DNA of 64,000 nucleotides from the NCBI GenBank assembly GCA_023213235.1, contig CP096137.1:3438437-3502436 (forward strand), written 5' to 3'. Of the stretch, positions 47,822 to 58,046 are shown piece by piece. The DNA is from Elusimicrobiota bacterium (GTDB lineage Bacteria > Elusimicrobiota > Elusimicrobia > UBA1565 > UBA9628). Under the pieces are notes generated by a model, which worked only from the letters and a program-made list of their open reading frames with translations, was not told the DNA's origin and ran no database searches. The first letter of the stretch is position 1; the number at the start of each line of letters is the position of its first letter. The position numbers and the translations under genes are program-made.

Positions 47822-50800
47822 CGCCGCGCCGCCGGGGCCCTTGCCGCCCTTCTCGCCCGGCTTGCCCTCCCTTCCTTGCGCGCGCCGCGCTTGAGCAGCG
47901 AGCGGCCGGGAAGGATCAAGTCGAGCAGCAGCATCAGCAGCGCGGGCCAGAGCAGGTAGACGCCGACGGGGCTCGGCGACTTGATCACGTCGCCCTTCTG
48001 CCCCTTCTCGAGGCGGGACACCTCGGCCAGGATCGCGTCGATCGAGGTCTTGCCGCCGGCCTTGAAGTACGCGCCGCCGGTGCGCTCGGCGAGCTTGCGC
48101 AGGGGGCCCTCGTTGAGGCGGGTGATCGCGGGCGCGCCCGTCTTCGTGTCGATGAGGTACTCGGTGCCGGCTCCGTCGGCCGTCGGCATCTTGATCTTGG
48201 TGCCGGCGGCGTCGCCGACGCCGATCGCGTAGACGGTGACCTTGTGCTCGGAGGCGGCGGCGATCGCGGCCTCGAGCTCCGCGTCGGGCACGTCGCCGTC
48301 GGAGATCACGATCATGATGCGCTGGCGGTCGCCGAGCTTCTTGGCGACGTTGAAGTGGTTGGCGGAGTATTTGATGGCGGCGGCCAGGTTGGAGCCCTCG
48401 CCGATGCCGCGGGACTCGACGTCGAGGCGGTTGATCTTGAACTCGAAGTTGCCGTACTCGATGGAGATCGGCGACGCCGTGCGCGGCTTGCCGGCGAAGA
48501 CGACGAGGCCGACGCGGTCGGTGCCCTGCAGGCGCGCGATGAACTCGTTGAGCTCCTTCTGCGTGCGCTCCATGCGCCCGTCCTCGGCGAAGATCATCGA
48601 GTGGGACCCGTCGACGGTGACGACGATGTCCTTGCCGCCGAAGTTGACGCGCTCGTCGCGCACGCCGCCGCGAGGGTCGGCGGTGGCCAGCCCGATGAGG
48701 GCGAGCGCGGCGAGGCCCAAGCCCATCTTGCTCAGGTGCCGGCGCGCGCCGGTCCAGGCGGCGAAGGTGCGCGGCGCCGTGGCCGGGCTCAGCTTGAAGG
48801 CGGCGGCGATCTTCTTGCGCGTGCTCCAGGCGACGAGCAGGATCGCCAGCGGCAGGCCGATGCCGACGACCCACAGGAACGCCGTCGAGGAGAAAACCAC
48901 GCCCTGGCCGGCGAACGCGAGCGGCAGCGCCGCCATGCCCCAGACGCCCGTGCCCTTGCGCGTCATGCCCTTGCGCGCGGCGTCCTTCTCCGCGCCTTCC
49001 TGCTGGCCGAGCGCCTCGCCGAGCTTGTCGGCGCCTTCCTTCGGATCCGCGGGCTTGCCCTCGCCGGGCTTCTTGGCGTCGCCGGGCTTGCCGTCGCCGG
49101 GCTTGCCCTGGCCCTTGCTGTCGCCGGGCTTGCCTTCGCCGGGCTGGCCTTCGCCGGGCTGGCCCTCGCCGGGCTTGCCTTCGCCGGGCTTCGGCTTGCC
49201 CTTGCCGGGCTTGCCCTTCTGCTTGCCGTCCTTCTGCTGCTGCTGTTGCTGCTCCTTCTGGGCCTGCTTGAGCGCCTCGAGGTTCCACTTCGCGTCCTGG
49301 TTGTTCGCGTCGCGGCGCAGAGCCTCCTTATAGAACTCCATGGCCTTCTCGGCGTCGCCGGCGGCGAGCGCGGAGTTGCCGAGGTTGAAGATCGTCTGCG
49401 ACTGGAGCTTGGGGTCCGTCGTCAGCGACAGGTACTTGGCCCACGCGGCGTCGGCCTTGTCGTTGGCGCCCAGCCGCAGATACGCGTCGGCCATGTTGAA
49501 GTAGATCTCGGGGACGTCCGGGTGGCGCTCGAGCGCCTCGCCGTACTTCTTGAGCGCCTCGGCGTAGCGTCCCTGGTTGTAGAGGCGGTTGCCCTCGAGC
49601 ACCTCGGCGGGGACCTCCTTCACCGCCGAGGACGGGACCGAGGCCTGCGCGAGCACGGTCTGCGCGACGGGCACGGGGTTCGCCGCGCCCGGGAAGCCCG
49701 GCAGCAGCGGCGCCGCGTTGAGCGACATCAGCAGCGCCATGCCGTACAGCGAGCGCATGCGCGTGTGCGCGAGCGCGAGCTCGGCGGCGAGCAGCAGGAA
49801 GGCGAGCATCGCCAGCAGGCTCGTGTAATCCTTGACCGAGATCGACGAGACGATCTTCGCCGGGCTCTTCTCGAGGCGCGAGATCTCGAGGAGGACCTGG
49901 GCCATCCCCTCCGCGTCGCCGGCCATGTAGGACTTCGCGCCCGTGATCTCGGCGACCTCGCGCAAAGTCTTGCTGTCGTAGCCCGCGCCGTTGTCGCCGA
50001 TGCCGACGGTGTAGACCTTCACGCCGAGCTGGCGCGCGATCTCGGCGGCGGCCTGGGGCGTGATGCCGGAGTTCGACTCGCCGTCGGTGAAGACGACGAC
50101 GATCTTCACGCGCTCGGGCTGGAGCACCTGCTTCATCAAGTCGGGGTGGGCTTTCGCGTACGCGAGCGCGGCCGAGAGGCCGGAGTCGCGCAGCAGCTTC
50201 TGGAGCTCCGCGGCGCGCGGGTCGGCCTTGCCGTCGAGCTCGAGGGCGTTGAGCTCGAGGAAGTGGGCGATCGCCGTCAGCATCGACTTGCCGACGGCCG
50301 TCGAGCCCGTCGTCTCGAGTTCCTTCAAGTGGGCGATCAGCGCGTCGTAGTCGGTCGTGAGCTTGACGTCGAGGTACGCGTTGTCGGAGAACGTGACCAT
50401 GCCGACGCGGTTCTCGGTGCCGCGGCGCTGCTCCTCGACGTAGGCCTTCACGGCCTCGCGCACGTTCTGAAGCTTCTGGCCGCTCATCGAGCCGGAGAGG
50501 TCGATCGAGACCATCGTGTCGGTCGACGGGATGAAGGTCTCGGAGCGCTCCGTGCCGACCATCGGGCGGGACAGCGCGATGATGACGAGGCCGATCGCGA
50601 TCAGCCGCAGCGTCTTCGGCAGGCCGGCGAGGCGCTCGAGGACCGTGCGCTTCTTCGGCGACTGCGCGGAGGAGGAGACCGCGAAGCGCTCGGTCTTGGC
50701 GCCGCGGCGGTACGACCACAGCAGGTACCCGGCGTACGGGATCAGGAGCAGCAGCACCCACGGGCTGCCGAACGTCAGGCCGGCCGCGCCGGGCAGCAGC

Positions 50801-52415
50801 GCCAGCATCGCGAGCGTGCCCGCGTCGCCGGTCTTCGGCTTGCCGGCCTTCCCCGCGACGCTCTCGACGAGCGCCGTCAGGCGGTCGAGCATGCGGCCGC
50901 GCTCGGCGGCGTCGACGGAGGCGCCGGAGAAGCGCGCCGCCTCGGCCCGCGCCGCGAGCTGGGCGGCGACGCCGGTCTGGCCGGCGTCGTAGAAGGACTT
51001 GGCGAGGTCGCGCTCGAGCGTGCGGGAGTCGCGCGCGGCCTTCGGCAGGCCCGCGAAGTCGACCATGAACCCGGCGACGAGGTCCTGGTAGCGGGCGAGG
51101 AACGAGGCGTCGTCGAGCGACTCCTCGGCGCGCAGCTTCGCGATCTCGGCCTCGGTCGCGACCACGAGCGACAGGCGCTTGGCGTCGAGCTTCGGGTAGA
51201 GCTTGCGCGCCGCGACGAGGCGGTGCACGCCGACGAGCAGCAGCAGGCCGAGCGGGATCGCCGCGAGCCACATCCAGTTCGGGCCCTCGCCGCGCTTGGG
51301 GCCGACGATGTCGCGCAGCCCCTTCTTCTTCCAGTCCGGCGTGAGCACGGTCTTGACCGTCAGCTCGGTCTTGGGCAGGACGACGTCGATGCCCTCGGGG
51401 TAGACGTCGGTCTCGTTGACGGCGACCACGGCGATTCCGTTTTCCAGGGAAAGGATGCCGGAGCCGAAGGGAATGGCTTCATAGACGACGGTCTTCGTTT
51501 CGCCGGGAGCGAGCGTCAGCGGGGCCTCGGCGCCCTTGCCCTGGAGCTCGAGGTCGGCCGGGAGGGCTTCCTGGACGGAGGCGCGCAGGTTGTGGAGGGT
51601 GACGGGCTTGTCGGAGGTGTTCTTGAGGGTGATGGTGAGGTGCAGGCGCTCGCCGACGGTCATGCCCTGGCGGTCGAAGGCCGCGGATTCGACGACGACG
51701 GGGCGCGGGAGGGCTTTGCGGACTTCCTGGGCGGGCTGGGCGGCGGGAGCGGGGGCGGTGACGGCGGGGGCGTGGCGGGCGCGGTCTGGGCGGCGGCGGG
51801 AGCCTGGATACCGAGGGAGGCGATGGTGATGGAGAGGGCCAGCGCGGTGGTCTTGAGGCCCTTCTTGAGCAGGTTGAAGGCGCCGCGGTTCGAGGGAGCG
51901 GCGGGGACGGCGGGGGCCGCGGCGGCGGACGGGGACTTCGCGGAGGCGCCGTCGAACTCGAGTTTCTCGGGGGCGGAGGCGGCGGACGTCAGGAGTTGGA
52001 TCGCGCGCGGGGAGTGGGTGTCGATGCGGGAAGGATTTATCGCCGCTTTCGCGGCGATGGACTCGGAGCCGCGCACGGCGACGGATTTAACGGCAACGGC
52101 TTTCGCCGGCTGCGCCGGCGTTACGGCAACGGAACGAATTGAGAGGGCAGAGGGGACCACAACGGCGGCGGGAGAAAGCGCCGGAGCCGACAGCGACGGC
52201 GTGACGATTAACGACGACGGAGAGAGAGAGGGTATCGGGGCCGACAGTCCGTTCGAAATCCCCGGTACTCCCCGCGCCGCGCCGGCTTCGCCGGCGGCGC
52301 TGCGAGAACCAATGGATTGAGCGGCCGCGTGATACGCATGGTGTCCGGGAGCGGACGCCACAATGAGAAAAGAGAGCGCGGCCGACAACAGCCGGCGCAT
52401 CGGGAACCTGCTCAT
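42860..52415 (-). CDS. Giant fused Bat protein: BatD-BatA-BatC-BatB-repeat region-DUF58 (reconstructed)
   Basis: Adding one base at each of five places (51766-51770, 47869-47871, ~46336-46339, 45922-45925, 43539-43542) makes one frame of 3,186 codons plus stop. Order: signal peptide 1 (LLSAALSFLIVASAPGHH, to AAAQ ~33); Pro/Ala module; second signal-like helix (~185-210, KTTALALSITIASLGIQ); BatD; VWA 1 (DLSGSMSG ~637); TPR (~950-1040); Gly/Lys/Pro/Glu linker (~1058-1125); VWA 2 (~1262); helical region; a ~282-residue tandem repeat; transmembrane helix; DUF58 (GEDRRDIDWKTSAKKGELY). Bat proteins act with MoxR in the envelope and are normally four to six separate genes. The core fusion is seen directly; the full length depends on the corrections. 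Confidence 0.7.
47803..51663 (-). other. Uninterrupted core frame: BatD C-part, BatA, BatC, BatB
   Basis: 1,286 codons with no stop, so this fusion needs no correction. Visible in order: BatD beta-sandwich ending (LTITLKNTSDKPVTLHNL); membrane helix WMWLAAIPLGLLLLVGV; helices; BatA VWA with MIDAS DLSGS and second motif VFTDGESNSGI; a signal-like helix SLYGMALLMSLNAAPLLPG; TPRs (GRYAEALKKYGEALERHPD); Gln tract; KPGEG-type repeats; BatB VWA with DGSHSM and VISDGDVPDAE; C-terminal membrane helix LLWPALLMLLLDLILPG. The embedded signal-like helix before the TPRs is probably the remnant of a former separate BatC start. Confidence 0.92.
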
Positions 52416-52538
52416 TTATTGATCCAAATCAACATCTCTGCTTGGATTATGGCAGGTCTACCTTTATAGGGCGTGGGCCCATGGGGGATAGGGTCCCATG
52501 ACAGTCGACCTAGGGATACGTGGGCCCGAAGGGACGTG
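52416..52538. promoter_or_regulatory. Intergenic region before the Bat gene
   Basis: Holds CCTTTATAGGG (52461-52471), the reverse complement of the CCCTATAAAGG found before the CPBP-HtrA gene, and the stem CATGGG/CCCATG (about 52480-52500), which could end transcripts coming from 53 kb. CATAAT on the minus strand about 35 nt before the ATG could be the -10. No clear Shine-Dalgarno precedes 52415. Confidence 0.4.
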
Positions 52539-53485
52539 TCAGACTTTCAGTCGGGAAGTCAGGAAAACCCACGCGAAGGCGGCGCGGGTGGGCCAGCTGA
52601 TCGCGGCGGAGAAGATTCCCTCCGCGCGGGGCTCGTTGAGGTCGCCGCGCAGCCACGCGACGATGAGCAGCGCGCCGACGGCGCGCCAGACGGCGGCCCC
52701 GAGCGCGATGCGGTCCTCGACGACGGGCGCCAGCGGGGCGTGGCCGCGCTCGCGCCAGAGCTGGCGGAACAGCCAGGCGCAGGCGACGGTCCAGGAGCCG
52801 ACGAAGAACCAGACGAGCGGCGCCGGCAGGCCGCCGTTCTGGGTCGCGACGCCGAGGAAGCGGGCGCCGGGGAGCCAGACGGAGAAGCCGGCGATCGCCC
52901 AGACGGCGGCGACGCGGCCGGGCTCGGCCTCGCTTTCGGAGAGGGCGAGCGCGCGCTTGGCGAGCGTCCACGCCCCCACCCGAAGAGCAGGTCGGCGGCG
53001 AGCCAGGTCGAGTCGAGCATGCGGTCGGCTCTGTAGAATCGGAAGACGGTGTGGATCAGGTAGACGAGCGCCGCGCCGCCGAGGACGAAGACGAGAAAGG
53101 CGATCGTCGCGATCCCGGGGCCGTCGGAACGCTCCGCCTCGCCGCGCGGGCGCAGGCGCTCGACGAGATGCGCCGCGAGCACCGCGGTCAGGCCGCCGTC
53201 GAAGGCCGCGCACGGCACCGAGAGCCAGTCGACGCCGAACGGGTGCCAGCCGTGCTGGAGGTCCTTCGAGTAGACGCCCGCGTAGAGCATGGCCATCGCC
53301 GCCCCGGCCAGGAAGACCTCGCCGTCCTCGACGCGCCGGCGCGCGCGCGCCGCCTCGAGCAGGACGAAGAGCCACAGGTACGGGAAGACGAAGTGCCACA
53401 GGCGCGCGGCGTCCCAGCCGAGGCGCACGACGTCCCCGCTGACGAGGAGCGCGATCGCCGCCGCGGCCGCCGCTCGCGCGAACAC
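52539..53485 (-). CDS. Multi-pass membrane protein, unknown function (frame break)
   Basis: The GTG at 53485 starts 5 nt after the ridA stop. One base added to the C5 run at 52973-52977 joins LLFGWG to AWTLAKRALALS and gives 315 residues with about eight helices, including HFVFPYLWLFVLLEAA, IAFLVFVLGGAALVYLIHTVF and WFFVGSWTVACAWLF. No family recognised. Last gene of the cell-wall/rho run. Confidence 0.7.
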
Positions 53486-53490
53486 CCGGC

Positions 53491-53892
53491 TTAGACCCGG
53501 ACCGCCGTCGCGTCGATCTCGACGGCCGCGCCCTTGGGCAGCGCGGACACCTGGACCGTCGCCCGCGCCGGGAACGGCAGCCGGAAGCGCTTCGCGTACA
53601 CCTCGTTCATCTCCGCGAACTTCCCGAGGTCGGTCATGTACACCGTCGTCTTCACCACGGAGTCCATCGTGAGCCCGGCGCCGAGGAGCACCTCGAGAAC
53701 GTTTTTGAGGCACTGCTCGGTCTGCTCGGCCACCGACCCCGTGACCAAGGTTCCGTCCGCCCGCAGCGGCGTCTGCCCCGAGACGAACACGAGGTTTCCC
53801 GACGAGATGCCCTGCGAGTACGGCCCGATCGCCTGCGGCGCCTTCGGCGTGATGACCGGGATGATCTTGCGCTCGGAAAGCCCGTCGCTCAT
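53491..53892 (-). CDS. ridA: RidA family enamine/imine deaminase
   Basis: 133 residues. It hydrolyses reactive enamines/imines from PLP enzymes. APQAIGPYSQGISSGNLVFVSGQTP and the C-terminal FPARATVQVSALPKGAAVEID, with the conserved Arg, are signature segments. The ATG overlaps the rho stop by ATGA. Frame intact. Confidence 0.95.
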   Translation of the reverse strand: MSDGLSERKIIPVITPKAPQAIGPYSQGISSGNLVFVSGQTPLRADGTLVTGSVAEQTEQCLKNVLEVLLGAGLTMDSVVKTTVYMTDLGKFAEMNEVYAKRFRLPFPARATVQVSALPKGAAVEIDATAVRV

Positions 53893-55088
53893 TTGAAGGA
53901 CTCCAGGAGCGCCTTGTTCGTCTTGTGGACGCGCATGAGCTCGGTCAGCCCCTTGATCGCCTCGATGTCGCCGGCGCCCGCGAGCGCGCGGCGCATGCGG
54001 TACACGCCCTCCAGCACGTCCGGCGGGAACAGCTTCTCTTCCTTGCGCGTGCCGCTGTCGCGGACCTTGAGCGCCGGGAAGATGCGCATCTCGGCGGCCT
54101 GGCGGTACAGCACGAGCTCCATGTTGCCCGTGCCCTTGAACTCCTGGAAGATGATGTCGTCCATCTTCGAGCCCGTGTCGACGAGGATCGTCGCCAGGAT
54201 CGTCAGCGAGCCGGCGCCCTCGAGCTTGCGCGCGGCGCCGAAGAAGCGCCGCGGAATCTCCATCGCGCGCGAGTCGAGGCCGCCCGACATCGTGCGGGCT
54301 CCCGTCGCGAACTGGTTGTACACGCGCGCCAGGCGCGTGAGCGAGTCGAGGAGGATGAACACGTCGTGGCCCTCGACGACCTTCTGCAGCGCCGTCTTGA
54401 AGAGATCCTCGGCGATCTTCTTGTGCTGCTGATAGGTCTGGTCCGACGACGAGGCCCACACCTCGGCGGGAACGGAGCGCTTGAAGTCCGTCACCTCCTC
54501 CGGACGCTCGTCGACGAGCAGGCAGTACTGGATCACCTTCGGGTCGATCGCGTGGACGGCGTTGGAGACCTGCTTGAGGAAGGTCGTCTTGCCGGCCTTG
54601 GGCGGCGCGACGATGAGGCCGCGCGTGCCCTTGCCGATCGGCGCGAGCAGGTCGAGAGCCCGCATCGACGGGTCGGTCGAGCCCTTCTCGAGCTGGAACC
54701 ACTCGAACGGGTCGACGGGAGTCAGGGCCGAGTAGGCCGCCTCGACGTCGGACTTCTGGGGAGCCTGCGGGACCTGGGGCATCCGGTTGCCGCCGCCGTT
54801 CTGCTGCTGCTGGCGATTGCCCCCGCCCCAGTTCTGGCCGCCCTGGCGCTGGCCCTGCTGCGGATTGCCGCCGCCCTGCTGGCCGCCGCCGCCCTGGCCG
54901 CGGCCGCGTCCGCCGCGGCGACGCCGGCGCCGGCGTCCGCCGTCGCCCTGGCCTCCGCCGCCGCCCTGGTTGTGCTGGCCGCCGGACTGGCCGCCGCCCT
55001 GCTGGGCCGGCTGGCGCTGCTCGCCGCCGCCGCCCTGAGGCGCGCCGCCCGGCTGACCGCCCTGACCGTTCGTCTCTTCGTTCATCAT
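53889..55088 (-). CDS. rho: Transcription termination factor Rho, atypical N-terminus
   Basis: 398-399 residues (ATG at 55088 or 55085). From residue ~117 it is canonical Rho: ALTPVDPFEWFQLE, PIGKGTRGLIVAPPKAGKTT (Walker A), LLVDERPEEVTDF, ILLDSLTRLARVYNQ (Walker B), GTGNMELVLYR and SGTRKEEKL. Before that, instead of the N-terminal helix bundle and cold-shock-like RNA-binding domain, there are ~110 residues of Gly, Gln, Arg and Asn including a run of seven Arg (GGRRRRRRRGGRGRG). Primary RNA binding would have to be done by this disordered tail. The frame shows no break and no canonical domain is seen upstream. Confidence 0.95.
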   Translation of the reverse strand: MMNEETNGQGGQPGGAPQGGGGEQRQPAQQGGGQSGGQHNQGGGGGQGDGGRRRRRRRGGRGRGQGGGGQQGGGNPQQGQRQGGQNWGGGNRQQQQNGGGNRMPQVPQAPQKSDVEAAYSALTPVDPFEWFQLEKGSTDPSMRALDLLAPIGKGTRGLIVAPPKAGKTTFLKQVSNAVHAIDPKVIQYCLLVDERPEEVTDFKRSVPAEVWASSSDQTYQQHKKIAEDLFKTALQKVVEGHDVFILLDSLTRLARVYNQFATGARTMSGGLDSRAMEIPRRFFGAARKLEGAGSLTILATILVDTGSKMDDIIFQEFKGTGNMELVLYRQAAEMRIFPALKVRDSGTRKEEKLFPPDVLEGVYRMRRALAGAGDIEAIKGLTELMRVHKTNKALLESFK

Positions 55089-55093
55089 CTCAA

Positions 55094-55689
55094 TTACCCT
55101 CTCGAAATCTTGGTGCCCGTCCACATCTCTTCGGCGCCCGGAAACTCCCCGGCCACCGCCCGTCGAGCGCCTTGAGCGCGTGGCCCAGAAGCACGGCCGC
55201 CGCCGACAGCACTTCCTCGGCGCCGCGCCCGGGGCGCGTCGCCTCCGCGAACACGTGGCCCCACGGCAGGCCCTGCGCGGAACCGCGGGCGAAGTCCGCC
55301 GCGGAGTCGAGCGTCGTCGCGACGACGCTCGGGGGCACCGAGTACGCGGCCGCGCGCTCGCGCAGGCGCGCGCTCGGCCAGTGCGTCTCCCAGTCGGGAT
55401 CGTGAAGCTCCTTCATCGCCTCGGCCGCGCGGACGGCGGAGTCCTTCTCCGCGATCCAGCGCATCGTCAGCGCCATCTCGGCCAGGCCGCGGAGAATCGG
55501 CAGCGACTCGTTGGCCAGCCCGCGCTCGCACAGCGCCATGACCGCGTTGCCCTGCGCGATCGCGCGGGCGGCGAGGATCATCAGCGCGCGCTCGGCGGCG
55601 TCGGCGGCCGAGAGCCTGCGCCCGACGCGGGAGAATCCCGCGTCGACGCGGACCTTGGCCAGACCCGTCAGCGCTATGAGTTCTTTCAT
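55094..55689 (-). CDS. DUF5677-like helical protein (frame break)
   Basis: 198 residues after one base is added to the C4 run at 55147-55150, giving the C-terminus EFPGAEEMWTGTKISRG. All-helical: AAERALMILAARAIAQGNAVM and NESLPILRGLAEMALTMRWIAE, the pattern of DUF5677/HEPN-like proteins. The ATG overlaps the murI stop and rho follows 5 nt after. Function unknown; a link to RNA or nucleotide metabolism is only guesswork. Confidence 0.7.
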
Positions 55690-56501
55690 CAGTCGAAATG
55701 GTGCAGCCGGACTTTCTTGACCTTCGCGCCGAGCATGCGGCCCGCCAGGCGCGCGAAGCGCTCGGGCGCGTCGGAGGCCCACATCTCGCGGCGGCCCTTC
55801 CCGCCGCGCGGCGCGCGCAGGCCGAGGCCGCAGAGGACGTTCTCCGTCTCGCGCGCGGTCTCCTCCGCGGAGTCGATCAGGCGGACCTTCGAGCCCATGA
55901 CGCGCGCGAGCACGGGCTTCAGGAAGGGGTAATGGGTGCAGCCGAGGATGAGCGTGTCCACCCTCGCGGACTTCAGCGGCCCCGCGTACTTGCGCGCGAC
56001 GGTCTCGACGACGTCGCCGGACCACCAGCCCTCCTCGACGAGCGGTACGAATAAGGGACAGGCGGCGGAAACCGTTTTGGCCCCCTTTCTCAAATTCTTG
56101 ATCGCCTTCACGTACGCCTCGGACTTGACCGTCGCCTCGGTGCCGATGATCCCGATGCGGCCGCCGCGCGAGACGCCGAGCGCGGCGCGCGCGCCGGGGT
56201 CGATGACGCCGACGACGGGCACCTTGACGGCCTTGCGGATCGCGGGCAGGGCCCACGCCGAGGAGGTGTTGCAGGCCACGACGAGCAGCTTGATGCCTCG
56301 GCCGGCGAGGAACTTCGCGACCTCGGAGGAGAAGCGCGCGATCGCCTCCGGCGACTTCGAGCCGTAGGGGACGTGCGCGGTGTCGCCGAAGTAGATCAGC
56401 GACTCCTCGGGCATGCGGCGCGCGAGGACCTTGAAGACGGTCAGGCCGCCCAGGCCGGAGTCGAACACGCCTATGGGGGAACGCTTCGTCACTCGAGCCA
56501 T
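55689..56501 (-). CDS. murI: Glutamate racemase
   Basis: 270 residues. It makes D-glutamate for peptidoglycan. IGVFDSGLGGLTVFKVL (catalytic Asp-Ser), LLVVACNTSSAWALP (first catalytic Cys) and TLILGCTHYPFLKPVL (second Cys) are all present. It overlaps the amidase gene by 13 bp. It fits the cell-wall context of the operon. Confidence 0.97.
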   Translation of the reverse strand: MARVTKRSPIGVFDSGLGGLTVFKVLARRMPEESLIYFGDTAHVPYGSKSPEAIARFSSEVAKFLAGRGIKLLVVACNTSSAWALPAIRKAVKVPVVGVIDPGARAALGVSRGGRIGIIGTEATVKSEAYVKAIKNLRKGAKTVSAACPLFVPLVEEGWWSGDVVETVARKYAGPLKSARVDTLILGCTHYPFLKPVLARVMGSKVRLIDSAEETARETENVLCGLGLRAPRGGKGRREMWASDAPERFARLAGRMLGAKVKKVRLHHFD

Positions 56502-58045
56502 CCCTGCCTCCTCGCGTAATCGGCGATGCCCGCGGCCACGCCCTCGGCCATCGCGCGGCGGAAGCGCCGCGAGGCGAGCTTGGCCTCGTCCTTGGCGTGG
56601 CTGACGAAGGCCATCTCGACGAGGATGCCCGGCGCGTGCGTGCCGCGCAGCACGTAGAACGCGGCCTGCTTGGCGCCGCGCGCCTCGACGTCGACGCGCT
56701 TGGCGATCGCCTTGGCGGCGAGCGCGGAAAGGGCCGCGGACTCGTTGAGCACCTCGGTCTTCGTCATCGCGAGCAGGATCATCTTCGCCGTCTCGTCCTC
56801 GGCGTTCTTGCCCTCGAGCTCGAGGACGGAGTTTTCCTTGGCGGCGAGCGCCTCGGCCTCGGGGTCGGTCGCCGTCTCCGACACCGAGTACACCTCGAAG
56901 CCGTTCTCGCGCTTGTTTCCGGCCGCGTTGCAGTGAAGTGAAACGAAAAGATCCGCGCCGCGAGAATTCGCGATCTCCGAACGCTCCGAGAGAGGGAGGA
57001 ACACATCCTCGTCGCGAGTCAATAAAACTTCGAAATCTCCCCGTTCCTTCAAGACGCGGGACAGTTCCAACGCCGCGGCGAGATTAACGTCTTTCTCCCG
57101 CGTCCCCCGCGTTCCCGTGGCTCCCGGGTCTTTTCCGCCGTGTCCCGCGTCGATCACGATCAACCGCCGTTTCTTGCTCGTCTTCGCAGGCGTGCTCGCC
57201 TTAGGCAAGATTTCCGTTTTGACGATTTTCTCGCCCTGAGGCTGTACGGCGGGCAGGGGCTTCTTCTCGGATTCTCCTGTCGTTTCCGTTTGTGGCTCGT
57301 CCTTGGGAATCTCGACTCCCAGCGCGTAGACATCGAGGACGGCTCGTCTCGGATTTTCCAACTCCGTTAATTTCCACCGCTGTCCCTTCTCCGCGAAGTT
57401 CACCGACAGCCGCGCCAAACGCGCCTCCTGCTTGAGCGCGTAGGAGGCGACGACGCCGTCGTCGACCTCGACGCGGCCCTCGCCCTCGGCGACGCCGCCG
57501 TCGAAGACGACGTCGACGGCCCCGGTGCCGCGCGCCGACGCGCGGTGCGGGGCGTCCGGCGCCAGCTCGACGGAGACGCGCGTGCGCCCCTTGTAGGAGA
57601 ACGCGCGCGGCTCGCCGACGGTGCCCGCCCGCTCGACGACGAGCGTCTTCGTCCGCTCGTCGAACGTCGTGCGGTGGCCGCTCCACTCCGCGAAGCCCTC
57701 GCTCGTCAGGAACGACAGCGGCACGAACGCGCGCGAGGCGCGCACGATCACCGGCTTCTCGAGCCTGAGCTCGCGCTCGCCGGAGGAGGCCTTGTCCGAC
57801 CCGACGACCAGCTGCAGCGCGCGCCCTCGCGCCGTCAGGCTGACGCGGCCCGACACGGGATACCAGTACACCTGTCCGCCGTACAGCGCGCCGACCCGCT
57901 TGGCGTCGAGGTAGAGCTCCCCCGCCCGGTACGAGTCCGCGGACTCCTGCGGCCTGCCCCCCACCACGACGGACACGTCGTCGGCCGAGGCCCGCGAGGG
58001 CCCGGCCGCGACGAACAGCGCCGTCAGGAGGAGAAGGCTCTTCAT
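56489..58045 (-). CDS. N-acetylmuramoyl-L-alanine amidase (AmiC type)
   Basis: 518 residues. Signal peptide LLLLTALFVAAGPSRASA. The N-terminal region has a copper-amine-oxidase-like fold (AGELYLDAKRVGALYGG) and an AMIN domain (~160-245), a Glu/Thr/Pro/Lys linker, then an Amidase_3 domain with zinc ligands in VIDAGHGGKDPGATG, the Glu of REKDVNLAAALE, FVSLHCNAAGN and the catalytic Glu in ILVEMAFVSH. It cleaves peptide stems from glycan strands in the periplasm. Confidence 0.95.
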   Translation of the reverse strand: MKSLLLLTALFVAAGPSRASADDVSVVVGGRPQESADSYRAGELYLDAKRVGALYGGQVYWYPVSGRVSLTARGRALQLVVGSDKASSGERELRLEKPVIVRASRAFVPLSFLTSEGFAEWSGHRTTFDERTKTLVVERAGTVGEPRAFSYKGRTRVSVELAPDAPHRASARGTGAVDVVFDGGVAEGEGRVEVDDGVVASYALKQEARLARLSVNFAEKGQRWKLTELENPRRAVLDVYALGVEIPKDEPQTETTGESEKKPLPAVQPQGEKIVKTEILPKASTPAKTSKKRRLIVIDAGHGGKDPGATGTRGTREKDVNLAAALELSRVLKERGDFEVLLTRDEDVFLPLSERSEIANSRGADLFVSLHCNAAGNKRENGFEVYSVSETATDPEAEALAAKENSVLELEGKNAEDETAKMILLAMTKTEVLNESAALSALAAKAIAKRVDVEARGAKQAAFYVLRGTHAPGILVEMAFVSHAKDEAKLASRRFRRAMAEGVAAGIADYARRQGWLE

Positions 58046-58046
58046 G

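Noticed and set aside
49040..49240. Collagen-like domain in the Gly/Pro/Lys/Glu-rich stretch of the Bat protein
   Set aside because: The repeat is of KPGEG type without strict Gly-x-y periodicity over a collagen-like length; it reads as a flexible linker.
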